Assembly: GCA_002261195.1 (NCBI GenBank)
Contig: MVBO01000001.1
Coordinates: 446,051-510,050, forward strand
Source: Bifiguratus adelaidae
Lineage: Eukaryota > Mucoromycota > Endogonomycetes > Endogonales
DNA length: 64,000 bases
Direction of reading: 5' to 3'
Position 1 is the stretch's first letter, and each line of letters opens with the position of its first letter. Position numbers and translations under genes: made by a program. A model generated the notes under the pieces. That model searched no databases. It had not been told where the DNA came from and saw only the letters and a list, made by a program, of their open reading frames with translations. Below, one piece after another: positions 11,833 to 22,045 of the stretch.

Positions 11833-13870
11833 CATGCAACAAGACGATGAGGAAAACGGAGCGTCACATGTCTCGCTGCCGATAGAGCAAGCTGATGAAG
11901 ACGACGCGACATCATCACGGCGTGCAGCTCCGCCATATTCGTCGGAACCGCACAAGGCAGTCAAGTACGTGTGGTGGAACGAAAAGAAGACGACAGCCAT
12001 ATATTGCGCGGTCATTGGACGATGGGTTTACATCGTTCTCTACCGGGAAAATAATAACTTTCAACGTAAGGATGTGCGCGCTTTTCCTTTCATGCTTGAA
12101 GCAAATGATGATGAAGAAGTGGACGTCGACTTTCAAGCTGCGTGCACAGATGACCATAGAGTAGTGTTCGTCAGTCTTCAAGCGTATAACAGGCGTATGC
12201 AAAAGCAGAATGACATTCGATCTTACATATTAGAACACGGACTTATCAACGAAATCATGGAAAAGGTAAAATATGATGTAAGACTCTCAAGGGTTTTAAA
12301 GTTTGCAACTTCTGGACCGATAAACACATCCTCTACACAGCTGCTTTACGGCTTGATGACAATTTATTGCGACCCAGAATCTTTCCTTTCAACACATCTC
12401 TGTCAAAGATCGGTCCAGATTTTGCCCTGCCTGTTTGCGCTTCTGTTGGCGAAGGCTATTCCCCCTTCAATTGGGAGACATTCTTGTCTTTGCGCACCGC
12501 TCGTCAAGGAAATTTCGGCACCGTCGACGTTCACTTCGAACGATGAAGAGATTATGCGTCATTGGGCATTCAGTCAAGAGCCTTTGTGATTTTCGAGTTG
12601 GCTACTTGCAAATCATATTTTCATACCACCAGAAGGATGCAGGATATCCTCGGGTGCTTTGGGCAGATCAAGCTCACATTTTATTGATGGAAAATCACCC
12701 TCTACTATGTACACTTTTCCGCTTAAAAACGGGTAATTGGTAAGCGCCTGTGCACTGTTATCCCATGAAGTTATTCTATCATATCCGAGATCTCGGGACA
12801 TATTTGTTAGCGCTGGCGATTGGGATCCAGGGATTGTGCCCGGATTTAGCGACAACTTCGAAACTAATCGACACTTCGGTATATTCATTCGCAGTCCTGT
12901 TCAGTTGGGTCCAGTTCGCGAGTCCAGGATGATTGGATGCTAACTTCATCTCCTCTGACTGCATGACTCGCAGCTATTACAGCTACGTAGTATCCGCTGG
13001 CTTCGGATGGCTTTTTTGATCGACTCTCTCAATCGCATCGTCACATCTCTCCTGGGCTTCTGGATTGTTCTTTGCTTCACCACTTTTGCGTTCGCTCACT
13101 CTCTTTGGACCCAGTCCCTCACGAGCAACCGGTCAATTACAACATTTGATGAATCGACTGTTTGGAATAACACTGAGAACAGGACAGTCATGAATCTCCT
13201 GTATATGTATCAAACGGTCTGGTACTTTATACCCGGCAATTACGCCGGAAACGAAGGTAGCGGAAGCTCAGTGACGACAAACATTATCGCCTTTCTATTC
13301 TTGATCGCTGTTGCCATCGTGCTGATGAATGTGCTTATTGGGTTGATCAATGATTCTGTGAAACAAATCGAATATCACCGAGGAGTTTCAATTGCGATTA
13401 CAAAGAGTGAGATTAGATGTATTGTTCTACGACCTACTAACCTTTGAGCTAGGCAAGGATCATCGCACATATTGAACTGTACTGGAGGCTCCCACATCAA
13501 CGGAGGTGCGAGAAAAGGTCAGTCACTTTGCGTGCGATTGGTAGATAGACAAACGTTAACGGCGAACGTCGTTGTCAGATTCCCAAGAGAATTATGTTTT
13601 TTAGCAAGCGAGGAAAAAGTCGAGCAGGAGAAAGAACATTGGAAGGGATGGACAAGGAAACACGATCCCAAGAGCAGCATTTTGATGAATCAGCCCGACA
13701 GAGGCAAAGAAGAATCCGATAAGAACGATGTGAAGGAAGATTGGAGATATATTATGAAACGGATGGACGATCTGTTGGCCATGGACGACGCCGAAGGGAA
13801 CAACGATAATTCCAAGTACGAAAGCGACGATGAAGACAGCTTGCTTTCAACAATAGAAGGAAAGTTTTAA
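11833..13870 (+). CDS. TRP-like fungal ion channel, frame-disrupted (possible pseudogene)
   Basis: The first exon (ATG 11833) is acidic and then reads like the beta-rich N-terminal region of large fungal ion-transport-domain proteins. Strong family-like segments follow but lie in different frames: DKHILYTAALRLDDN through FNWETFLSL (about 12315-12490), LQIIFSYHQKD (about 12607-12640), RDLGTYLLALAIG (about 12785), LLQLRSIRWLRMAFL onward (from 12974), the pore-region helix LIAVAIVLMNVLIGLINDSV (about 13295-13355), then ARIIAHIELYWRLPHQRR (about 13453-13507) and FPRELCFLASEE. The tail pattern (AEIELF..LPHQRR then FP) is that of Glomeromycota/Mucoromycota TRP-like channels. Between about 12270 and 12790, and again near 13380, joining them needs shifts that normal-size GT-AG introns do not explain. 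Boundaries and exon structure are therefore uncertain. Confidence 0.55.
12918..12973 (+). other. Putative GC-AG intron in the channel gene (56 nt)
   Basis: The exon ends at SWVQF; the next bases are GCGAGT, a GC-type donor, followed by a GCTAAC branch point and a CGCAG acceptor. Removing it joins SWVQF to LLQLRSIRWLR in frame, continuing a hydrophobic segment. A GT donor at the same place would give a stop. Confidence 0.5.
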
Positions 13871-14159
13871 GAGCCGAGGAATCTCGTTGATAAGCTGGCC
13901 TCTGTACCCAAGTCTAGAAATTCTTCATCTTCCCAGAAATCTTGAATCGAATGTATGTAGATGAAACGTTATACCTGAATGTTCATATAGACGTAAAAGC
14001 AATTCGCTTAGAATGATGCTGACAGGTAGAAATGGTCCTCAACAGGTAATTTGCCCTTAATTCATTTAATTAATCGATTTAGTGCGGACTGATCAACAAC
14101 TTGTCACATCTGTCACGCATTGCGCTCTCTCGCTCTTCATCCCTCACACTCTTCGACAC

Positions 14160-15639
14160 ATGACCAAAGCAGACGTCCTAGATATCGCGAAAAGAGCACG
14201 GCTAGCAGCCGTATCGCTCGCTTCAGTGACACCAAAGCAAAAGTCTGCCGCACTCGATCGCATTCGTCAAACACTGTCAGAACGCCGACAGGAGATATTC
14301 AACGCCAACAAGCTCGACCAGACTGCGGCCAAAGAGCAAGTAGACGCCGGCAAGCTTTCTGCCTCTCTGTACAAACGTCTCGATATTACCAATAAGGACA
14401 AGTTCGAATCGATTTTGACAGGTATCTCGGACGTAGAGCGGTTACCTGATCCAACCAACAAATGTACGCTGGCCACAAAACTCGATGACGGCCTCGAGTT
14501 GTACCGTGTCACGGTGCCTGTGGGCGTTCTGTTGACCATTTTCGAAGCGCGCCCTGAAGTTGTTGTCAATATTTCGTGTCTTGCGCTGAAATCTGGTAAC
14601 GCCGTCATTCTCAAGGGTGGTAAAGAGGCCACACGCACGAACGCTGTTTTGGCTTCGTGTATTCAAGATGCTCTTGCGAGCCTTGGTGTCAACTCGGGCG
14701 TACCTAGTGATGCTGTGCAGATTGTGGAAACCCGAGAGCACATTGACGTCCTTTTGGACTTGGATCGTTATATCGATCTGGTTGTTCCTCGGGGCAGTGG
14801 AAGCATGGTCAAGTATATCATGAATCACACAAGGTATGTCCTCACGCAGTCCGGCCTGTTTGTAATGCTGACGTTTTGCTTGCAGAATCCCGGTGCTTGG
14901 ACATGCAGATGGACTGTGCGCAGTTTACATTGACAAGGATGCCGACGACAAGAAGGCCGCCAAGGTGCTATTGGACTCCAAAGTAGGTTGCTTCTTTCTT
15001 CTGATCCAAGCATAGTGTGCTTATGCTCTTCGACAGACCAACTATACCGCTGCCTGCAACTCTGCCGAGACCCTCTTGGTCCATGAGGATGTGGTCAAGG
15101 ACAAGGACAGACTTGCATTCATTGTGTCTCCATTATTGGAGAACAAGGTGGTACTGAAGTGCGATTCATTCGTTATTGGAGTGATGAAGGAGGTCTTTGG
15201 CAGCCAATACCCACAACAACTTGAAGCTGCTACTGACGAAGACTTTGATACGGAGTTTTTAGATCTCATCATGGCTGTCAAGGCGGTTCCCAATGTGCAC
15301 GAGGCTGTAGCACATATCAACGAACACGGTAGCAAGCATACCGACTGCATCGTGACCGAAAACAAGGAGGCTAGGGATGAATTCTTGACGCGAGTGGATG
15401 CTGCTGGTGTGTATGTCAATGCTAGCACGCGATTTGCCGATGGCTTCCGGTATGGCTTTGGCGCCGAAGTTGGAGTTTCAACCAACAAGACGCACGCTCG
15501 TGGTCCAGTAGGACTAGAAGGTCTCGTCATCTACAAGTACAAGTGCTATGGCGACGGTCATGCCGCCGGCGATTATGGATCAGAAAAGAGGTCTTTCAAA
15601 CATGAATCGATAGACGTTGCCAACGTCAACCAGGTGTAG
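14160..15639 (+). CDS. PRO2: Gamma-glutamyl phosphate reductase (glutamate-5-semialdehyde dehydrogenase)
   Basis: Second step of proline synthesis: NADPH-dependent reduction of gamma-glutamyl phosphate to glutamate-5-semialdehyde in the cytosol. ATG at 14160 ([16 protein letters not shown]). Family landmarks are [39 protein letters not shown] and the catalytic cysteine in [12 protein letters not shown]. The protein ends [15 protein letters not shown] at 15639. Three exons with introns after NHTR and after LLDSK. About 455 residues, and not fused to a kinase domain, as is normal in fungi. An AT-rich leader precedes it. It is convergent with the sulfotransferase-like gene, with only 20 bp between the two stop codons. 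Confidence 0.96.
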
Positions 15640-15659
15640 AGTATCATGGATAGACAAAA

Positions 15660-16415
15660 TTACGTTAGGTCATATTTGTACATGTGTCGGCTATAGAAGG
15701 GCAAAGGCAAGAGCCACGCCAGCCACGCCAGCCACGCCAAGGCCAGCCCAAAAGGTACATTGACAATGGTTGAGATGGTCTTGATGCGAGAAAGTCGAGC
15801 TTGGAATTCCTTGGTATCGTTCACGTGGGGAAAGCGTACATCAGGCACCGGAACTCCCAAGAAGGCGCAGAGTGGTCCCCAGCCTTCTTGAACGCTGAAC
15901 ATCAAGACGTTCTCGTTGCCTTTGAATTCAAGCACCTCTCTTTCATGTTCGGCCATCCTTTCCCTTATAAACTCCTTGTCATAAACCCGATTCTGAAAAG
16001 TGCCGTGTCGGATGACTTTGGAAATCATTTCCTTGGCTCTTCTGATGCTTCTAGGAGCTAGCACAGACATGGGAAAGCCAACATCCGTGTCCACACGAAG
16101 GAGCGTATTCTGAACAGACGTGTACTAGGAATCAAAGTCGCGGGTAGTATGTATAATCTTGGCATTGGGATACCGTTCAATAATCTCTTTGTAGAACGTG
16201 ATAGCCGGCCAATCTGCAGCAGCACTGTATCCCTCAAAGTAGGCTTCCCAGTCTACATCTTTGCCTTCGTACAAGTCCAACCAAAAGTCAGCCGAACGCC
16301 GCTGTTGGAATATGTCCTTCATGTGAAAGCATGGATACCCGAGGATGTCGAGTGCTTCTTTGAGGGACTGTGTACCCGTGCGGCCGTAGCCCGTGCAAAA
16401 TACCTCTAAAGGCAT
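15660..16415 (-). pseudogene. Sulfotransferase-like P-loop protein (Sulfotransfer_4 type) with one in-frame stop
   Basis: ATG at 16415 (MPLEVFCTGYGRTGTQSL): the GRTGT loop is the PAPS 5'-phosphosulfate-binding loop of this family. Next come LKEALDILGYPCFHM, DWPAITFYKEIIERYPNAK and IIHTTRDFDS. At 16125-16127 the frame has TAG exactly where the family has tryptophan after the TRD segment; the same frame then continues YTSVQNTLLRVDTDVGFPM to the normal-looking end at 15660. The C-terminus has a hydrophobic stretch with a short tandem repeat (AWLAWLAWL) encoded by three copies of a 9-bp unit. No GT-AG intron removes the stop without also deleting the conserved YPNAK...TTRD part. Either a recent nonsense allele, a sequencing error, or readthrough. 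No other change is seen, so decay, if real, is young. Confidence 0.7.
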
Positions 16416-16616
16416 GTCGAGAAGAACAAGGGTGTTCAATAACTCGCCTTGGCGCGATCTTGGCTCTCTGCTGTCAATTCCGAATATGGAAAGTGATGGA
16501 CGGTGAGTTCCTGGATCCCGCACAGGTCAGAAGGCAAAGGCGATCCACGGCCACTCGACAAGACGAATGGAGCAGCCAGCAAATCCAAAGTCAACTCAAT
16601 CGGTCAGCGAATCGAC

Positions 16617-16916
16617 ATGCTGGAAGTGAACCCGGACCGGCCGGACAAAATCACTACTTTCATTCCGGTGACTGTCGGCGAGGGAGGGAATCCAAGCATG
16701 CCAGCCTACCGTCATTACAAAACATGCAGTGCGCTTTCACACTGTGACGAATTCGACCTGATCTACCCAGAAGCAGTACGCCTTGTCAAATTAAGAATTC
16801 CAGCGACCAAGAATCTGTCGGCCCGGTCGCGCGGCAACAAGGTGCTTGAAGTCGCCGTAGAGAAAGCCACTGATTTCGACGCTATTCTTTGCGAAACGCA
16901 ATTTTCGACCGGTTGA
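16617..16916 (+). CDS. Short ORF of unknown significance
   Basis: ATG at 16617 opens about 99 codons (MLEVNPDRPDKITTF to FSTG). The frame is open upstream to about 16503 without an ATG. Composition is protein-like, with a segment TTFIPVTVGEGGNPSMPAY, but I recognise no domain and see no promoter or intron signals. It may be a fragment of an older gene or chance; the neighbouring minus-strand frames also look eroded. Confidence 0.2.
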   Translation: MLEVNPDRPDKITTFIPVTVGEGGNPSMPAYRHYKTCSALSHCDEFDLIYPEAVRLVKLRIPATKNLSARSRGNKVLEVAVEKATDFDAILCETQFSTG

Positions 16917-16989
16917 TGTAAGTACGCCACTCGATACTATAGCGATCGCTATTGAATCGACAGCTATTATGAGATTAGCATTTTTGTTT

Positions 16990-17591
16990 TCACAGTTTCA
17001 TGAAATGAAGGTATTCCTTACCATTAAAAGGTTCGAGTACTCCGCAATTAGAATCTCTAATGTGATAGCAGTCCATACCTTGTATTCTCTCGAGTGCGAC
17101 ACGGTTTGATATTTCTTGCGGCAGGGCCTTAGGGGCTACAGCAAGGAGGACAGGATGCATCTTTTGCTGCGGCATGGAACGTGTTGGCTTGATTTCCATA
17201 TCCGGCCAGCCAAATATACTGTTCGAATTTGAAGACAGTGAGCTGGCACCTGCAAGCAACCACCAGAGCCGTTGCATAAGGTACCTCGGATCTTGACCAT
17301 TTGGAACTCGCAAGAAGGCAAATTTAACACTTACAGTAAAAGCTTGATTCAAAGCACTTGCTTGTTGTCCACGTCCATTCACGGTTATAAACACTCGTAA
17401 TCGAATACGAGAGACGTTGTGGTTAACCGTAACATGTTCATCGTGCATTTCAAATGCAGATCGATAAGTTCATCCCAGATTTGCATACGCACGAGCCAGT
17501 TGTAGGCTCTTGTATTCAGCCGCATGGTTCGATGGTCCAATTCTAGAGTGATTTCAGTTGCCCTACTTTGGCGGGTCATTGGAACGCCCAT
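16990..17591 (-). CDS. Uncharacterised ORF pair, possibly one eroded or spliced gene
   Basis: One frame starts with a true ATG at 17591 (MGVPMTRQSRATEITLELD) and runs through RAYNWLVRMQIWDELIDLH. An overlapping frame, shifted by one base near 17455, continues MHDEHVTVNHNVSRIRLRV and is open to 16990. Read together they resemble one polypeptide of about 200 residues broken by a shift near 17455. A GTAAGT/TTGCAG pair (85 nt, about 17253-17337) could be an intron but splicing it leads quickly to a stop. No family recognised. Confidence 0.25.
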
Positions 17592-17744
17592 TATCCTCTC
17601 AGCACATCATCTTCAGTAAAATGACTATCCAGCTACTTGAACTGAAGTATAGCATGATGCTTCCCTCCTCTCGACAAAGCATGAAGTCGAGCTGCGGTCG
17701 CACCGTAGAACACCAAAACGATCTTGTCCGAAGCCCGGATGCGT

Positions 17745-17750
17745 CACGTG
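17745..17750. promoter_or_regulatory. Palindromic E-box (TCACGTGA) upstream of the CAK-like kinase
   Basis: CACGTG within TCACGTGA, 124 bp upstream of the kinase ATG at 17874. The same octamer is in the RPB6 promoter of this window. Role inferred only. Confidence 0.35.
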
Positions 17751-17873
17751 AAGTGGAGGTCCCGTTTTACCACATTCAGAGACGCCGGCCGACAGCTCTT
17801 GTCCGGCTCATGCTCTGTTGAAACGCTTAGACATGCTCCACTAACTCTCCCTTTTACGACCGTAAGGCACGCC

Positions 17874-19718
17874 ATGATGCCTCTTTCATTACACGAGCCG
17901 GCATTTGCCAAGCCTATACCGTCCAAGTCGCTCGAGAACAACTTTGAGATACACGAAACCTTATCCCAAGGCAACTTTTCCACGGTTTACAAGGCAACGT
18001 CCAAACAGAATAAGTCGCTTGTGGTCATCAAGGAGTATGACAAGGGTAACAGCTTTCAGTGCTTACGCCATGCTGAGCGTGAGATACAGGCCATAAAGCG
18101 GTTGGAAGAGCAAGCTGGCAGAGGCTTTTGTAACGTGAGTATCACTCTTTGTTTTGAGACCGTATTGGCACATGGAGTGGACAGAGGTCGCAAGCAACGC
18201 ATGCCAAGGCTCACACTACTACTTGATTCTGTAGGTCATACGTCTTTTTGAATTTTTTGACATTACCGACTCTGTCGGCTCCCACCACTTACATCTCATC
18301 ATGCCCTATCACCCACTCACGATCCGTGACATTCTTAAATACACATCCAACACTCACGAATACGTGCAACACGGAACACTTAGCGATGCTCAAATCAAGT
18401 CCTGTTTGGTCATGATGACCAAGGGTGTCAATTATCTTCACGGACATGGTATCGTCCATCGTGATCTATGTCCAGAGAATGTCTTGATTGGATTCGACGG
18501 TATTGCGCGAGTCACAGATTATGGATGTGCATACTTTATGGGGGCGGAGAATATGGAAGATCAGGTGGATGAGGAGGAGTATTATAGTACGCGAGGTCGA
18601 GTGGCCAGGGAGGAGGGCATCGGCACAAGGTAAGTCGACAGTGCAAATTGCCTTAGAATCCATTCCGCTGATGTCCGTTGGTTGCAGATGGTACAAGCCT
18701 CCGGATCTCTTGCTGGCTTCCAAAAACCATTCGCCGGCTTCAGACATATGGTCTCTTGGCTGCATCTTCGCCGAATTCTTCACGCCTCATCACGTTCCGC
18801 TAATTGCTGGTGAGAGCGACATTGAACAATTGTGTACCATCTTTAAAGTGCTCGGTAAACCCAACAAGTCTACCTGGCCGGTAAGTTGAGAGTTCTACTC
18901 ATTGCTGGTGATTGCACAAGGCTGACGAGCCAATGCAGGAGATTACAACGCTTCCAGACTATGGCAAGCTCGTCTTTCTGACGTCGCATATGAAAGGCCT
19001 AAACCTGGGTGAACACGCCGAACAGGATTCCCCGTTCGAGTCCGACCTCAATCAAAGTGAAGAAAGTGAAGAGGACGATTCAAGTTTTGTGACCGAAGGT
19101 TCAATATCGGCCCTTAGTGACGACGATTCCTCCCAGCACGAAACACCTACTACTTACTACTTGCGCGAAGAGGCCCATACACATATTGCACTCCCACCCG
19201 TATCCCCAAACACCAACGATGCCAATCACCAGCAATCAAACTCTGCGAAAACGATGCGCGCCACCCCCACCACGAACAAGAGCTCGAAATCTTCTCTCAC
19301 AGTAGACACTGACTTGCATCAACCGATGAGTATCCAAAGACCACCCCTCTTGAATGCCCATTCTATGTCCTTCAAGCATCAGACCCTTTCTCATGCCTGG
19401 ACGTTCCGTGAAATGCTCTCGGATGCGGAACCGGCGGCTGTAGATTTGATTGAACGCATGCTTCCCTACAGCGCGGAAAGGCGATTATCTGGCCAAGAGG
19501 TAGGACATTGTCTACGCTTTTCCACATGTGGCTAACATCCATCGTTCCAGATCCTCAATCACATCTATCTTCAAGATGTGCCCACCAAAGCGGATGGCAC
19601 CACACGAGGCCTCGACCAAGATTTCGTCAAGACGCTTGTTGACGTTAAGGAACGCCAGCGACGCGAATGGCATGAACAGCGTGATAGATTGCTACTTTCA
19701 CCTGCTGAAGCACCGTAA
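17874..19718 (+). CDS. CDK-type protein kinase resembling CAK (Csk1/Cak1-like)
   Basis: Serine/threonine kinase with a cyclin-dependent-kinase-like lobe. Glycine loop LSQGNFSTVYKA, catalytic lysine in VVIKEYDK, catalytic loop IVHRDLCPENVL, metal motif DYG in place of DFG (VTDYGCAY), and activation-segment end GTRWYKPPDLLL, which matches CAK-activating/Csk1-type kinases (WYKPPE/D) more than classic CDKs (WYRAPE). The SDIWSLGCIFAEF block follows. A serine/acidic insert of about 150 residues separates the conserved helices after the motif TWPEITTLPDYGKL from the last block, EPAAVDLIERMLPY. Five exons; start codons at 17874 and 17877 are adjacent methionines. Likely role is activation of cell-cycle or transcriptional CDKs; that is inference. 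Confidence 0.85.
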
Positions 19719-19790
19719 ATGTCTCCCTAAATAGAAACACTGTGAATAAAGCCCATTGTCCACCCAATTTTGGCCCCAAACGAAGCTCAG

Positions 19791-19900
19791 CCAATCAGCG
19801 TGCAGATGACTGACCGCTTACTGCCTTACATAACCTCGGATTTGATGACATCACAACACAGTCCCATTCAATCCGCCCAACAAACCGACCTTGTATATAA
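19791..19900 (+). promoter_or_regulatory. CCAAT box and TATA box of the transaldolase promoter
   Basis: CCAAT at 19791-19795 and TATATAA at 19894-19900, 162 and 53 bp upstream of the TAL1 ATG, with a CT-rich leader (TCTCTTCTCTCTTCTCC) before the start. This is a classical strong-promoter layout, fitting a highly expressed metabolic gene. Confidence 0.6.
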
Positions 19901-19952
19901 AGCAGCCGTTCCTTTCCGCTGAACGATAACTCTCTTCTCTCTTCTCCACATC

Positions 19953-21081
19953 ATGACCGCCCTCGATCAAATCAAGAAATACACCACCATTGTCGCCGAT
20001 ACCGGTGACTTTCAATGTAAGTGTTTTTACCCGGAACCTTTGTCGGCGGATCGATAGTTTTGATCTCTCGGCCGGCAGAAAGGACAACGATATTGACCGA
20101 CTCTTAGCCATTGCTCAGTTCAAGCCTCAAGACGCGACAACGAACCCTTCGCTTATCTTGGCCGCCACTGAGGATAGCGCGTACGACAACTTGACCGACG
20201 ACGCTTTGGCGTACGCCAAAAAGAAGGGAGGGTAAGTGTTCAGAACACGCGCTCTTGCGTTTGTACGGTGGCGACCAGACACTGACTCGGTTTCTAGTTC
20301 TCTTGATGAGCAGACCGAATGGGCTTTGGATAAGCTCTTGGTCAACTTTGGCTCCGAAATCCTAAAGATCGTCCCCGGTCGTGTTTCCACGGAGGTAGAC
20401 GCTCGTCTTTCCTTTGACACCGAGGGAACCGTTAACAAGGCCCTTCGCCTCATTTCCTTGTACGAGGAGATTGGTGTTAACAAGGAACGCGTCTTGATCA
20501 AGATCGCCTCCACCTTTGAAGGTATCCACGCCGCTCACATTCTCGAGACAAAGCACGACATTCACTGCAACTTGACCCTCTTGTTCGGCTTTGCTCAAGC
20601 CGTCGCCTGTGCCGAAGCTGGCGTCACATTGATTTCTCCTTTTGTTGGCCGTATCCTTGACTGGCACAAGAAGAACACTGGCAAGGACTTTGCCAGCCAC
20701 GAGGACCCTGGTGTTCTCTCGGTCACCAAGATCTACAACTACTACAAGCAAAACGGCTACAAGACCATTGTCATGGGTGCTTCTTTCAGAAACACTGGCG
20801 AGATTGAGGAGCTCGCCGGATGTGACTTTTTGACCATCTCTCCCAAGCTTCTTGCTGAATTGCAAAAGAGCGAGAAGACGGTGGAGCGCAAGCTTAGCCC
20901 CGAGAAGGCCAAGGCCGAGAAGGCTCAACCCAAGGTCAGCTACTTTAACAATGAGAAGGCTTTCCGCTGGGAGATGAACGAGGATGCCATGGCCACCGAA
21001 AAGTTGAGCGAAGGTATCCGCTCCTTTGCTGAAGCCGCTGTCAAGTTGGAGGACAGATTCCGACAGAAGCTCTCCAACTAA
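19953..21081 (+). CDS. TAL1: Transaldolase
   Basis: Non-oxidative pentose phosphate pathway: moves a dihydroxyacetone unit between sedoheptulose-7-phosphate and glyceraldehyde-3-phosphate; cytosolic. ATG 19953 ([20 protein letters not shown]). After intron 1 the protein reads [18 protein letters not shown], the family hallmark; the Schiff-base lysine is in [12 protein letters not shown]. Further blocks are [31 protein letters not shown] and [15 protein letters not shown]. Stop at 21081. About 325 residues, full length. Two introns lie near the 5' end only (from 20017 and 20233). Codon choice is biased to C-ending codons, as expected for high expression. Convergent with TIM17. Confidence 0.97.
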
Positions 21082-21151
21082 GCCAGTGCGCACCCGCTAT
21101 TCATCCTAATCTAAAAAAGCCACGAGGCATAGTTGCCAACGCATTTGATCC

Positions 21152-21157
21152 AATAAA
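21152..21157 (+). terminator. AATAAA polyadenylation signal after TAL1
   Basis: Exact AATAAA hexamer 71 bp after the TAL1 stop, in the 176-bp convergent gap with TIM17. Confidence 0.5.
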
Positions 21158-21257
21158 AAGAAGTGACAAAACTACGGAGACATGTCTTGCACCTTCAGTT
21201 CTATAAAATGCCAAACAATGCGTATATGAATACAAACAGAGGAGTGTTCTTTACAAG

Positions 21258-21972
21258 TTAATGTGACGGAGCCGGGGTAGGTGGTTGAATTTCGGGCAGC
21301 TGAGGCATAACAGGTCGATTCGATTCGGCCATGAACCTTGTGATGGCAATACCGACACCTTCAATCAAGGCCAACAAACATCCTCCCACCGCCGCTGAAA
21401 TACCGGCTGCCTTGACACCTCCTCGAGCCGCTAGTACACCGCCCGTCGCTGCGCCTGATAGAATAGCGTTCCATGGATCTTCCTTTTGTCGGAGTCCTTT
21501 TAGTGTACAATCAAATGTGGAAAAGAGACCACCCCAGACGGCAAAGTTACCGCCGAGCACCGGTGCTCGTGCTTTCATGGCCGTAATAGCGCCGATCGCT
21601 CGTTCTCCCTAAGATCCACACTTGTCAGTGACGATTCTTGCACCCGCGCTACGGTGTCGAGCTCAATTGCAGCGCTCGGAATAGGCCGGAACAAGGTGCG
21701 TCATTGGCCATGACCTCTTGACGACATCCACCTCCAACCTTCGAGCTCCCTGCATCTCATGCAGTCCAGACTAGTTGCTTACCCTAGGCGAGTTCTTGGC
21801 TCCCTTGACAGAGTGCCATATCCCTCCTCCCACCGCACCCATCACAAAAGCACCACCCAAGTCATTGAGAATGACCCAAGGACTATGATAGAGTACATTA
21901 GCGACCCACCTTGATCATCAGGAGAACGACTTACCATGGATCCCTAGAGTGATCTTGAGCTGCGTGTGGCAT
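21258..21972 (-). CDS. TIM17: Mitochondrial import inner membrane translocase subunit Tim17
   Basis: Core subunit of the TIM23 presequence translocase in the mitochondrial inner membrane. Exon 1 gives [13 protein letters not shown]; exon 2 gives [20 protein letters not shown] and [13 protein letters not shown]; exon 3 gives [20 protein letters not shown] through [15 protein letters not shown] and ends PTPAPSH. The cysteine in SRDPCPW and the one in STFDC correspond to the conserved Tim17 disulfide pair. Four glycine-rich membrane segments can be read. About 160 residues, with a short proline-rich C-terminal tail. Its ATG is 73 bp from the DRE2 stop on the same strand. Confidence 0.95.
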
Positions 21973-22045
21973 AATGCAAGTAAGAGAAAGAGTTGAAGCC
22001 AATGGTTTGCAACGAAAACACACGCAAATTTTTATTTTTAATTCA

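Noticed and set aside
15714-15745. Minisatellite (three GCCACGCCA units)
   Set aside because: It is a short in-frame repeat coding AWLAWLAWL in the sulfotransferase-like gene; only about three copies.
16125-16127. TAG recoded as tryptophan in this organism
   Set aside because: PRO2, PEX14, SHG1 and NAA30 all end at TAG at family-typical C-termini, so TAG is a normal stop.
16076-16175. An intron removing the TAG in the sulfotransferase-like gene
   Set aside because: The only nearby GT...AG pair on the minus strand is 49 nt, breaks the frame and would delete the conserved TTRD segment.
17028-17040. GGTTCGAGTAC, similar to a tRNA T-arm
   Set aside because: No matching acceptor stem or D-arm within 70-90 bp on either strand.
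20362-21093. 243-codon minus-strand ORF opposite transaldolase
   Set aside because: Shadow of the strongly biased TAL1 codons; the plus-strand frame is unmistakably transaldolase.
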